Of a DNA stretch of 42,534 nucleotides, positions 1-6,660 are shown piece after piece. A program made the position numbers and the translations under genes. Each line of letters opens with the position of its first letter. Positions within the stretch are counted from its first letter, which is position 1. The notes under the pieces were generated by a model. The model did no database searches. It saw only the letters and a program-made list of their open reading frames with translations, and had not been told where the DNA came from. The stretch spans positions 1 through 42,534 of the forward strand of contig JAHECW010000027.1 in assembly GCA_024641545.1 (NCBI GenBank), read 5' to 3'. The stretch comes from Acidobacteriota bacterium (GTDB lineage: Bacteria; Acidobacteriota; Thermoanaerobaculia; Thermoanaerobaculales; Sulfomarinibacteraceae).

Positions 1-54
1 ACGATTCTCGGCCATCTGGAGAAGTTCAAGCAGCACATGTCGAAGATTTCCTGA
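1..54 (+). CDS. 3' end of an unidentified gene upstream of dsrL
   Basis: The first 54 bases read in frame 1 as 17 codons and a TGA stop, ending in residues HMSKIS. The fragment is lysine- and histidine-rich and too short to place in a family. The gene ends 43 bases before dsrL on the same strand, so it is probably part of the same operon. In dsr clusters the neighbour is often dsrB, but these residues do not look like the DsrB C-terminus I know, so no product is assigned. Confidence 0.45.
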   Translation, partial: TILGHLEKFKQHMSKIS

Positions 55-97
55 GTTTCGGCCCAGGCAACAGCAACGCAGTGAGGAGACGCGTCCC

Positions 98-1840
98 ATG
101 GGTCTACTGAAAAAGAAAGAGACAAAGAAATCGGGCAAGTTCGAGTCCCGACTCAAAGGCGGCGGCGGTGGCGGCGGCAGTCAGCTTTCGGCGTTGCGGC
201 CGCGGTATGTCGAGAGCCTCCCGCCGTGCACCGGCAACTGCCCGAGCGGAAACGACATTCGCGGCTGGCTGACGGTCATCCAACTGCGCGAGAAGCTCGG
301 ACTGACCCTCGACCAGGCCTGCGAGCAGGCATTTCAGGTGGAGATGGAGACCAACCCGTTCCCGGCCGTCATGGGTCGGGTCTGCCCACACCCGTGCGAG
401 ACCGCGTGCAACCGCGGCAAAAAGGACGGTTCGGTCGGGATCAACTCGGTTGAGCGTCATCTCGGTGACTACGCCCTCGAGCATCACCTCAAGGCGCGGA
501 TGATCGACGGTGAGGGTCCGAAGAAAGAGAAGATCGCTGTGGTCGGCGCCGGTCCTTCCGGTTTGTCGTGCGCGTATCACCTCGCTCGGCGCGGATACAA
601 GGTCACGGTCTTCGAGAGTCTTCCGAAGCCGGGCGGAATGCTCCGCTACGGGATCCCGGTCTACCGATTGCCGCGCGAGATCATCGACGCCGAGGTCCAG
701 CGCATCGTCGATCTCGGTGTCGAGCTCAAATGCGACTGCAAGATCGGCAAAGACGTCTCGTTCGCGGACATCAAGAAAGACTACGACGCAATCTATGTCG
801 CCATCGGGGCCCATCAGGGCAAGGCGATGGGGATCCCCGGTGAGGACGGCCCCGGTCTGTGGACCGGAACCGAGTTCCTCAACCACGCCAACTCGGGAAA
901 GAAGGTCGACATCGGCACCAACGTGGTTGTCATCGGTGGTGGCGACACCGCCATCGACGCCGCCCGTGTGTCCAAGCGAATCATCGGCGACACGGCCGCC
1001 ATGGCGTCGAAAATGGGCGCCCGGGTGACCATCCTCTATCGCCGCACGCGAGCCGAAATGCCGGCCATCGACCGCGAGATCGATGAGGCCATCGAGGAGG
1101 ACATCAACATCGAGTACCTCGCGGCCCCCATCGAGATCCTCCGCGACGACGAGGGCGCGGTTCGCGCCATGGTGGTCCAGCGCATGGAACTCGGTGAGCC
1201 GGATGCCTCCGGCCGCCGGCGCCCGGTGCCCATCAAGGGCGATACCTACGAGCTCCCGATTCAAACCGTGATCACGGCGGTCAGTCAAAAGCCGGATCTC
1301 GCCGCCATGAAGAGCTCAGAGCTCGGTGACGGCTGGCTCAACGGCGATGAGTGGGGATTCACCGGAGTCGACGGCGTCTGGACCGGCGGCGACAACATCA
1401 ACCTCGGCATCGCCACGACCTCCATCGGTCAGGCGCGCTTGGCTGCCGAAGCGATCCACGCCAAGCTGCAGGGCAAAGAGCCCCACAAGGTTGATCCGGG
1501 TCCGATGATCCGCAGCGAGAAACTCAAGCTCGATTGGTACAAGAACATCGACCGCACCCAACGGCAGGTGAAGTCGCCGGCAGACCGCCTCGCCAATCCG
1601 TTCGACGAGGTCGATCTCGGTTTGACGGCGGACGACGCGTTGATCGAGTGCACCCGTTGCTTCAGCTGCGGCAAGTGCTTCGGCTGCGAGAATTGCTGGA
1701 TGTACTGTCAGGCGAATGTCTTTGCTGCCGTTGATCCACCATCGCAGGGTCACTTCTTCAAGATCAAGAAGATGGAAGTCTGCGACGGCTGTAAGAAGTG
1801 CTGGGAGGAATGTCCCTGCGGCTTCATCGTGGGCGAGTAG
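98..1840 (+). CDS. dsrL: DsrL-like iron-sulfur flavoprotein, NAD(P)H:acceptor oxidoreductase
   Basis: Cytoplasmic protein of 580 residues related to the glutamate synthase small subunit. In the DsrL family it passes electrons between NAD(P)H and sulfite reductase/DsrC. An N-terminal cysteine-rich segment (CTGNC, later CPHPCETAC) should bind iron-sulfur centres. A first Rossmann motif (VVGAGPSGLSCA, about residue 147) binds FAD. A second (VVIGGGDTAIDAA, about 275) followed by LYRRTRAEMPA binds the nicotinamide cofactor. The last 60 residues form a ferredoxin-like module with two cysteine clusters (CTRCFSCGKCFGCENC and CDGCKKCWEECPCG). A seven-glycine linker lies near residue 23. The ATG follows a GAGGAG Shine-Dalgarno sequence. 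Identification rests on the fold order, this C-terminal ferredoxin and the dsr context; an unrelated GltD-like paralogue is possible but unlikely. It is shorter than the roughly 650-residue Allochromatium DsrL. Confidence 0.88.
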   Translation: MGLLKKKETKKSGKFESRLKGGGGGGGSQLSALRPRYVESLPPCTGNCPSGNDIRGWLTVIQLREKLGLTLDQACEQAFQVEMETNPFPAVMGRVCPHPCETACNRGKKDGSVGINSVERHLGDYALEHHLKARMIDGEGPKKEKIAVVGAGPSGLSCAYHLARRGYKVTVFESLPKPGGMLRYGIPVYRLPREIIDAEVQRIVDLGVELKCDCKIGKDVSFADIKKDYDAIYVAIGAHQGKAMGIPGEDGPGLWTGTEFLNHANSGKKVDIGTNVVVIGGGDTAIDAARVSKRIIGDTAAMASKMGARVTILYRRTRAEMPAIDREIDEAIEEDINIEYLAAPIEILRDDEGAVRAMVVQRMELGEPDASGRRRPVPIKGDTYELPIQTVITAVSQKPDLAAMKSSELGDGWLNGDEWGFTGVDGVWTGGDNINLGIATTSIGQARLAAEAIHAKLQGKEPHKVDPGPMIRSEKLKLDWYKNIDRTQRQVKSPADRLANPFDEVDLGLTADDALIECTRCFSCGKCFGCENCWMYCQANVFAAVDPPSQGHFFKIKKMEVCDGCKKCWEECPCGFIVGE

Positions 1841-1865
1841 CGAGAAGCGCGCGGACGGTCGATCC

Positions 1866-3266
1866 ATGCAACTGCGAACCCCACGACTGGTGGTCGCCGG
1901 TTTATCCGGGGATGGCGGGAAGACCCTGGTCAGCCTCGGCTTGTGCCGGGCATTGGCCGATCGGGGTCGAGTGGTGCAGGCCTTCAAGAAGGGCCCGGAC
2001 TATATCGACGCCGCCTGGTTGACCGCCGCCACCGGCCGCCCGTGCCGCAATCTCGATTCGTATCTCTTCGATCAACCGGCCATTGGGCGGGCCGTCCGGG
2101 CCGCGGGCGGCGCCGATCTCCTGCTCGTTGAAGGCAACCGTGGTCTCTTCGACGGCGTCGACGCTGCCGGGAGCCACTCGACCGCGACCCTCGCCAAGCT
2201 CCTCGGCGCTCCGGTGATCCTCGTCGTCAACGTCACGAAGATGACGCGGACCGCCGCCGCCGCGGTGCTGGGCTCCATACACCTCGATCCGGCGCTCAAC
2301 CTCGCCGGCGTCATTCTCAACCGCGTCGGCACCGCCCGCCAGGAGCGGGTGATTCGCGAAGCGATCGAGACCGCCACCGGGGTGCCCGTGGTCGGCGCCA
2401 TCCCGCGTCTTCGGGGCGAGGACCCGCTTCCGGATCGTCATCTCGGTCTTGTCACCGCGGTCGAGCACCCCCGTCGGGACGAGGCGATCGCACGAGCCGC
2501 TGCCGCCATCAGCGAGCATGTCGATCTCGAGCTTGTCGAAAGCATCGCCGCCGCCGCCCCCGAGGTCGTGCTCGAGGTGGGCGATGTCCTTCCCGGTCGA
2601 TCCAGGGTCATCATCGGCTACTTCTCAGACCAGGCGTTCAGCTTCTATTATCCGGAGAATCTCGAGACACTCGAAGCCGCGGGGGCTCGACTGGTCGCGG
2701 TGTCGCCGAGCAGCGATGCCGCCCTTCCCGAGGTCGATGGTCTGTATATCGGCGGCGGATTTCCCGAGGTCCACGCTGCACGACTTGCCGAAAACCGCGG
2801 ATTCGCCAAATCGGTGACGGCGCGGGTCGACAGCGGGCTGCCCGTCTACGCGGAGTGCGGCGGTCTCATGTATCTCGCCCGGGAACTCCGGGTGGGTGGC
2901 ATCGGCCACCCGATGGCGGGGGTGCTCGATCTCACCATCGAACAGACCGGTCGACCGCAGGGTCACGGCTACGAAACAGTCGTCATCGACCGAGAAAACC
3001 CTTTCTATCCAGTAGGGACCGAACTCAGAGGCCATGAGTTTCACTATTCGAAAATCTCTTCGGGCGGCGATCTGGCGAGAACCGTGGCCGAGGTGAAGCG
3101 AGGTTCGGGCACCGGAGGCGGTCGCGACGGGATCGTCGCCGGCCGGGTCTGGGCGTCCTACCTTCACATCCACGCCTCCGCCAGCCCGAACTGGGCGACC
3201 GGGTTTTTGGCCCAGGCCTCGATCCACGCCGCCGAGTTCACCCAACCGGCGGCGGCATGGGGCTGA
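1866..3266 (+). CDS. dsrN: DsrN, siroheme amidase (cobyrinate a,c-diamide synthase family)
   Basis: ATP- and glutamine-dependent amidotransferase of 466 residues. In dsr clusters this CbiA-like enzyme converts siroheme to siroamide, the prosthetic group of dissimilatory sulfite reductase. The N-terminal half is a P-loop domain (GLSGDGGKTLVSLGL near residue 12; KKGPDYIDAAWL). The C-terminal half is a class I glutamine amidotransferase with the nucleophile in YAECGGLMYL (Cys331) and a closing histidine region (SYLHIHASASPN). The reading frame is open further upstream, inside dsrL, but the ATG at 1866 gives the normal family start MQLRTPRLVVAGLSG. It lies 25 bases after dsrL, consistent with one transcript. 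A true CbiA of cobalamin synthesis is the alternative; no other cob/cbi gene is nearby, which favours DsrN. Confidence 0.87.
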   Translation: MQLRTPRLVVAGLSGDGGKTLVSLGLCRALADRGRVVQAFKKGPDYIDAAWLTAATGRPCRNLDSYLFDQPAIGRAVRAAGGADLLLVEGNRGLFDGVDAAGSHSTATLAKLLGAPVILVVNVTKMTRTAAAAVLGSIHLDPALNLAGVILNRVGTARQERVIREAIETATGVPVVGAIPRLRGEDPLPDRHLGLVTAVEHPRRDEAIARAAAAISEHVDLELVESIAAAAPEVVLEVGDVLPGRSRVIIGYFSDQAFSFYYPENLETLEAAGARLVAVSPSSDAALPEVDGLYIGGGFPEVHAARLAENRGFAKSVTARVDSGLPVYAECGGLMYLARELRVGGIGHPMAGVLDLTIEQTGRPQGHGYETVVIDRENPFYPVGTELRGHEFHYSKISSGGDLARTVAEVKRGSGTGGGRDGIVAGRVWASYLHIHASASPNWATGFLAQASIHAAEFTQPAAAWG

Positions 3267-3277
3267 AGGGACGAGTG

Positions 3278-3769
3278 ATGGAGTTGCTCCAGGTCGGAGA
3301 CGAGAGGAGATTGGGCGCGCTGGCGTCTCTGCAGCCGCATGCGACCCGTTTCCTGATGGGCCGCTTGTGGGACGCTGACGAAGCGCTTCGTCGGCGCGCA
3401 GCCCGGGCTCTGGGAATCGTCGCCGGCGCTCATCCCGAGATCGGAACTGACCTCCTGCGCCGGCTTATGTGGGCGCTGAATGATGAGTCGGCCACCAACG
3501 GTATTTTCGGCATCCCCGCGGTGGCGGAAATCGGATTCAACAACCCTGTACTGGTCGCTCCGTTCATCGCACCGCTCGCCTCGCTGTCGTGGGACGATGG
3601 GCTCCGCCGGGAGATCATCAGTGCCCTGACAAGAATCGCAGAGGCGGCGCCCGAAGCGGTTCGGCCGGTTTGCACGATCGTTGCCGAGCATGTCGATTTC
3701 GAGGATCCGGATGAGCGCCGGGCGTTCATGCGTCTCCTCGAGGTGTCTGGAGGGATCGATGAGTCGTGA
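3278..3769 (+). CDS. HEAT-repeat-like protein of the dsr cluster
   Basis: Protein of 163 residues made of paired amphipathic helices (for example DADEALRRRAARALGIVA and GLRREIISALTRIAEAAP) typical of HEAT/armadillo repeats. There is no signal peptide, membrane segment or catalytic motif, so a cytoplasmic scaffold or protein-binding role is inferred. The chosen ATG has an AAGGGA Shine-Dalgarno sequence six bases upstream. An alternative ATG at 3257 adds seven residues and overlaps the end of dsrN. Its stop overlaps the start of the TPR gene. Position between dsrN and dsrC suggests a role in assembling or handling the sulfite reductase system, but no function is known to me. Confidence 0.75.
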   Translation: MELLQVGDERRLGALASLQPHATRFLMGRLWDADEALRRRAARALGIVAGAHPEIGTDLLRRLMWALNDESATNGIFGIPAVAEIGFNNPVLVAPFIAPLASLSWDDGLRREIISALTRIAEAAPEAVRPVCTIVAEHVDFEDPDERRAFMRLLEVSGGIDES

Positions 3770-4352
3770 AAGCCAGAAGCACCGCATCGAAAGGTGCCTC
3801 AAGGCGATCGAAGAGAGCCCCGAGTCCGCTCCGGCGTACTACAACCTGGGGCTCGCCTATACCATCTCGGGACGGGTCAAGAGCGCGGAAGAGGCCTACC
3901 TCAAGGCTGTCGAGTTGGATCCCGAGATGATCCAGGCCTGGGTCAACCTGGGCGGGGTCCGATTGATGAGATGGGAATTCGAAGGCTGTCGGGATGCGAA
4001 TCTCGAGGCCCTGCAGCTCGACGACTCGCTCGTCATCGCCCACTACAACCTCGGGCAGGCATATCTCTACCTCAATGATCCTGAAAACCTGGTGAAATGC
4101 AACGAGAGGGTGCTCGGGCTCGAGCGCGATCATCCGGCGGCTCACTACCACCTGGCGGTAGGCAATCTGGCCCTCGGCAACCACGGTGCGGCTGAACGCC
4201 ATTTGGCGCGCGCCATCGAACTCGGTCATGCCCCGACACAGGATTTCGTCAAGGCCCTTGAAAAGGCTCAGATCAAGAAGTCCCGCAACACAAACACGAC
4301 ACTGGTGGAAATTACCGGGGCCGATGGCCCGGGAAAGAAAAGGGAGGAATGA
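3759..4352 (+). CDS. TPR-repeat protein next to dsrC
   Basis: Protein of 197 residues with four or five tandem tetratricopeptide repeats. Recognisable units are SAPAYYNLGLAYTISGRVKS, EMIQAWVNLGGVRL, LVIAHYNLGQAYLYLNDPEN and HPAAHYHLAVGNLALGNHGA. It is soluble with a lysine-rich C-terminus and presumably binds a protein partner. The ATG lies inside the last codons of the HEAT gene (11-base overlap) behind a GGAGG site, so the two are translationally coupled. It ends three bases before the dsrC ATG. Close packing with dsrC suggests a DsrC- or DsrAB-related adaptor; this is inference from context only. Confidence 0.8.
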   Translation: MSRESQKHRIERCLKAIEESPESAPAYYNLGLAYTISGRVKSAEEAYLKAVELDPEMIQAWVNLGGVRLMRWEFEGCRDANLEALQLDDSLVIAHYNLGQAYLYLNDPENLVKCNERVLGLERDHPAAHYHLAVGNLALGNHGAAERHLARAIELGHAPTQDFVKALEKAQIKKSRNTNTTLVEITGADGPGKKREE

Positions 4353-4355
4353 GTA

Positions 4356-4673
4356 ATGGCGACTTTTGAACAAGGCAGCGTTTCGATCACCGTCGATGAA
4401 GACGGCTTCATGATGGAGCCTGAAGCTTGGAATGAGGACGTTGCGAACGCGCTGGCGACCACCGAGGGCGTGAATGACCTCACCGAAGACCATTGGAAAG
4501 TCGTAAACTACCTTCGCGACTACTACCTCCAGTTCGGTGTGGCGCCGATGATTCGCAAGCTCTGCAAGCAGACCGGATTCCAGCTCAAGGAAATCTACGA
4601 GCTGTTCCCGTCGGGCCCGGCGAAGGGCGCCTGCAAAGTTGCCGGTCTGCCGAAACCGACCGGCTGCGTCTGA
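4356..4673 (+). CDS. dsrC: DsrC, sulfur-carrier protein of dissimilatory sulfur metabolism
   Basis: Protein of 105 residues, the same length as DsrC of sulfate reducers. It carries the swinging C-terminal arm with both conserved cysteines, Cys93 and Cys104 (the latter penultimate), inside GACKVAGLPKPTGCV. In the family, sulfite reductase loads sulfur across these two cysteines as a trisulfide, and DsrMKJOP reduces or regenerates it. Other hallmarks are DEDGFM, DLTEDHW, LRDYYLQFGVAPMIR and the IYELFPSGPAKGACK segment that holds the loop characteristic of DsrC as against TusE. It is the last gene before a strong terminator. With both cysteines present it is predicted fully functional. Confidence 0.97.
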   Translation: MATFEQGSVSITVDEDGFMMEPEAWNEDVANALATTEGVNDLTEDHWKVVNYLRDYYLQFGVAPMIRKLCKQTGFQLKEIYELFPSGPAKGACKVAGLPKPTGCV

Positions 4674-4696
4674 ACTTTCGACGATCCGGTGTATTT

Positions 4697-4745
4697 CCCT
4701 GTCGTCTCTGCTCCGTTCGGGGGCGGGGCGGCAGGGCTTTTTTTT
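4697..4745 (+). terminator. Intrinsic terminator after dsrC
   Basis: A hairpin with outer arms CCCTG (4697-4701) and CAGGG (4732-4736) continues inward through several G-C and G-T pairs to a short GTTC loop. It is followed by eight consecutive T residues (4738-4745). This is a textbook rho-independent terminator, and it separates the dsrL-dsrC transcript from the dsrMKJOP unit. Confidence 0.9.
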
Positions 4746-4856
4746 CGGATGGGTCGTCGAAGGGGTTTTCTCACCGTCTGATCGGCGGGGTCGCCGAGGC
4801 CCGACGCCATGCCGACTTCGTCGGGATTTCGGGTGAGAAATTCGGGTGAAAGGGGC

Positions 4857-4928
4857 CGGTCGTTACGCGACCGAAACACGTGAACGGATCCGGGCACCTC
4901 GCGCGATGGATCGGACCGACCCAGGTCG
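4857..4928 (+). promoter_or_regulatory. Candidate enhancer (UAS) sites for a sigma-54 activator
   Basis: A perfect inverted repeat CGGTCG-N5-CGACCG lies at 4857-4873, and a second, reversed one, CGACC-CA-GGTCG, at 4917-4928. They sit about 70-140 bases upstream of the predicted transcription start of the sigma-54 promoter, the usual place for binding sites of NtrC-type activators. Both use the same GGTCG half-site. The assignment is inference; GGTCG is not rare in GC-rich DNA. Apart from these sites and the flanking terminator and promoter, the intergenic stretch 4674-5014 shows no gene. Confidence 0.4.
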
Positions 4929-4971
4929 CGCAGGATGAGTGTTTTGCAGCGTCCGTTCAAAGTCGCGCCAC

Positions 4972-4987
4972 TGGCACAGCGGTTGCA
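4972..4987 (+). promoter_or_regulatory. Sigma-54 (-24/-12) promoter of the dsrMKJOP operon
   Basis: The sequence TGGCAC-AGCGG-TTGCA matches the sigma-54 consensus TGGCAC-N5-TTGC exactly, with the invariant GG (4973-4974) and GC (4985-4986) correctly spaced. The predicted start of transcription is near 4998, leaving a short leader with GGGAGGG before the ATG at 5015. Such promoters stay silent without an AAA+ activator bearing GAFTGA; one is encoded at 17008-18387. Confidence 0.8.
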
Positions 4988-5014
4988 GTAGGAAACTCGG
5001 TTCGGGAGGGGTCG

Positions 5015-5527
5015 ATGTCTCTGAATCTCAGCCGGGATGAGCGAACGAAGATGGTCGCGCGGTGGTTTGATCTCATCGTCGACGGCTATCCGGCCGAGAC
5101 GGCGCGTTTCCTTCGTGAGCAGTCGGACCCTTTTGCCAACCCGGTTGGCGCCGGCCTGAGGGAGGAGCTTGCGCCCATTCTCGACTGGATCGTCGATGGC
5201 GGGGATGGAGCGGCGGTCGAGTCGGCGCTCGACCGCATCGTGAGGATTCGGGCTCTGCAGGACATGTCGCCGTCGCAGGCGGTGTCGTTTGTCCTGATCC
5301 TGAAGGATGTTCATGAAGAGATCGCGGCCGACACGACGGCGGGTGCCAAGGGCAAGTTCGACTCTCGGGTCGATGGAGCGCTCCTGATCGCATTCGACGT
5401 CTTCAGTCGCTGCCGTCAGCAGGTGTACGACATTCGGGTGAAAGAAGTTCGAAATCGATCCCTCAAGGTGATGGAACGCCTCAACTCGTGGCGCGAAGAA
5501 CGAGCGGGCGGGCCATCAACCACGTGA
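5015..5527 (+). CDS. RsbRD-N-like helical protein, first gene of the dsrMKJOP operon
   Basis: Protein of 170 residues, almost entirely helical, resembling the RsbRD N-terminal four-helix domain (LIVDGYPAETARFL, ALDRIVRIRALQDMSPSQAVSFVLILKDVHEEI). It has no membrane segment. Proteins of this type often sit directly before dsrM in sulfate reducers; their role is not established, and a regulatory or assembly role is inferred. The ATG follows GGGAGGG at 5004-5010. The reading frame is open further upstream, but that stretch contains the promoter, so the later start is chosen. Its stop overlaps a possible small ORF by four bases. Confidence 0.8.
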   Translation: MSLNLSRDERTKMVARWFDLIVDGYPAETARFLREQSDPFANPVGAGLREELAPILDWIVDGGDGAAVESALDRIVRIRALQDMSPSQAVSFVLILKDVHEEIAADTTAGAKGKFDSRVDGALLIAFDVFSRCRQQVYDIRVKEVRNRSLKVMERLNSWREERAGGPSTT

Positions 5528-5643
5528 GCTGCATGGGCTGCCGGCGACTTCCCGTGAGCCGACGGCGGTGGTGCACGACGTGTGGGGATCATCCGGAGGG
5601 CCGGTCCCGGGTTGGAGCCGGTCAACGATCTCCGGTTACTTAG
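5524..5643 (+). CDS. Possible 39-residue double-CxxC (zinc-ribbon-like) protein
   Basis: A GTG codon overlaps the stop of the preceding gene (GTGA) and opens a 39-codon frame ending in TAG just before the dsrM Shine-Dalgarno sequence. The product begins VSCMGC and continues to WCTTCG, giving two CxxC knuckles ten residues apart, the arrangement of a small zinc ribbon or rubredoxin-like knuckle. The rest is arginine-rich. The four-base stop-start overlap and exact fit into the gap support it. Short length, non-ATG start and lack of a strong ribosome site count against it. Confidence 0.33.
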   Translation: MSCMGCRRLPVSRRRWCTTCGDHPEGRSRVGAGQRSPVT

Positions 5644-5661
5644 GAAGGAGGATTCGAGTCG

Positions 5662-6657
5662 ATGGGTGCCTTGGTTTCCCTCGTCGCGGTTGCCGTCCTG
5701 GCACTGCTCGCCGTCACGGCGGTCGCTTCTGACAACCTGCGTTTGGTGTTCGGGGCGGTGATCCCGGGCGTCGCGTTTGCGGTCTTTCTGGTCGGTGTTG
5801 TGGCCAGGGTGACTCGTTGGGCGCGCGCGCCGGTGCCGTTCCGAATCCCGACCACTGCGGGTCAACAGAAGTCGCTGCCGTGGATCAAGAACTCCGAGCT
5901 GGACAATCCCAGCGGCACTTTGGGTGTCGTGGGACGAATGTTCCTCGAGGTGTTGTTCTTCAGGTCCTTGTTCCGCAACACCAAAGTCGAGCTCATCACC
6001 GACAAGGAGAAGGTCAACTACATCGGCACCAAGTACCTCTGGGCCGCCGCCATGGCTTTCCACTGGTCGATGCTGATCGTGGTCTTCCGGCATTTCCGGT
6101 TCTTTGTCGAGCCGGTGCCGCGCGTCGTCGAGATCATCCAGAGTCTGGACGGCTTCTTCCAGGTCGGTGTGCCCGTGATCTACGCGACCTCGGTCCTGCT
6201 CATCGTGTCGTTGGGCTACCTGCTGCTGCGGCGGCTGGCCGACGCCAAGGTGAAATACATCTCGCTGCCGACGGACTACTTCGCCCTCTATCTGCTGCTC
6301 GGGATTGCGATTTCGGGTTTCCTGATGCGGCACCTGGAGAAGGTCGACATCGTCAATGTCAAGGCGGCCATCGCGGGTTGGGCCTCGTTCCAACTCGTGG
6401 CGCCCGAGGGCGTCGGTGCGCTCTACTTCATCCACGTCTTTCTGGTCAGTGTGCTGTTTGTCTACTTCCCGTTCTCGAAGCTGCTGCACGCGCCCGGGGT
6501 CTTTCTCTCGCCGACCCGAAATCTGGCCAACAACAACCGCGCCAAGCGCCACGTCAACCCGTGGAACCCGCCCATCGTCGGCCACACCTACGCCGAGTGG
6601 GAGGAGGAGTTCCATGACAAGTTGGTGGCCTCCGGCTTCGTCCTGGACAAGGAGTAG
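5662..6657 (+). CDS. dsrM: DsrM, membrane cytochrome b subunit of DsrMKJOP
   Basis: Integral membrane protein of 331 residues of the NarI-like di-heme cytochrome b type. It has about six hydrophobic helices, the first being the N-terminus MGALVSLVAVAVLALLAVTA. Histidines in or near the helices that could bind heme occur in MAFHWSMLIVVFRHFRFF, FLMRHLEK and LYFIHVFLVS. In the complex DsrM exchanges electrons between the quinone pool and DsrK. The ATG follows a very strong AGGAAGGAGG site. It ends four bases before dsrK. The hydrophilic C-terminus (HVNPWNPPIVGHTYAEWEEEF) is typical of DsrM. Confidence 0.94.
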   Translation: MGALVSLVAVAVLALLAVTAVASDNLRLVFGAVIPGVAFAVFLVGVVARVTRWARAPVPFRIPTTAGQQKSLPWIKNSELDNPSGTLGVVGRMFLEVLFFRSLFRNTKVELITDKEKVNYIGTKYLWAAAMAFHWSMLIVVFRHFRFFVEPVPRVVEIIQSLDGFFQVGVPVIYATSVLLIVSLGYLLLRRLADAKVKYISLPTDYFALYLLLGIAISGFLMRHLEKVDIVNVKAAIAGWASFQLVAPEGVGALYFIHVFLVSVLFVYFPFSKLLHAPGVFLSPTRNLANNNRAKRHVNPWNPPIVGHTYAEWEEEFHDKLVASGFVLDKE

Positions 6658-6660
6658 GCC

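Noticed and set aside
1-54. Assignment of the truncated first gene as dsrB
   Set aside because: Position makes it tempting, but the visible 17 residues do not match the DsrB C-terminus I know, so the gene is left unnamed.
104-1288. Long open frame on the minus strand opposite dsrL
   Set aside because: It is an antisense shadow from high-GC codon bias; the product is a histidine- and aspartate-rich string without domain motifs, while the plus strand encodes a clear enzyme. Similar long shadows opposite dsrM-K, the porin, rfb genes and the metal permeases were dropped for the same reason.
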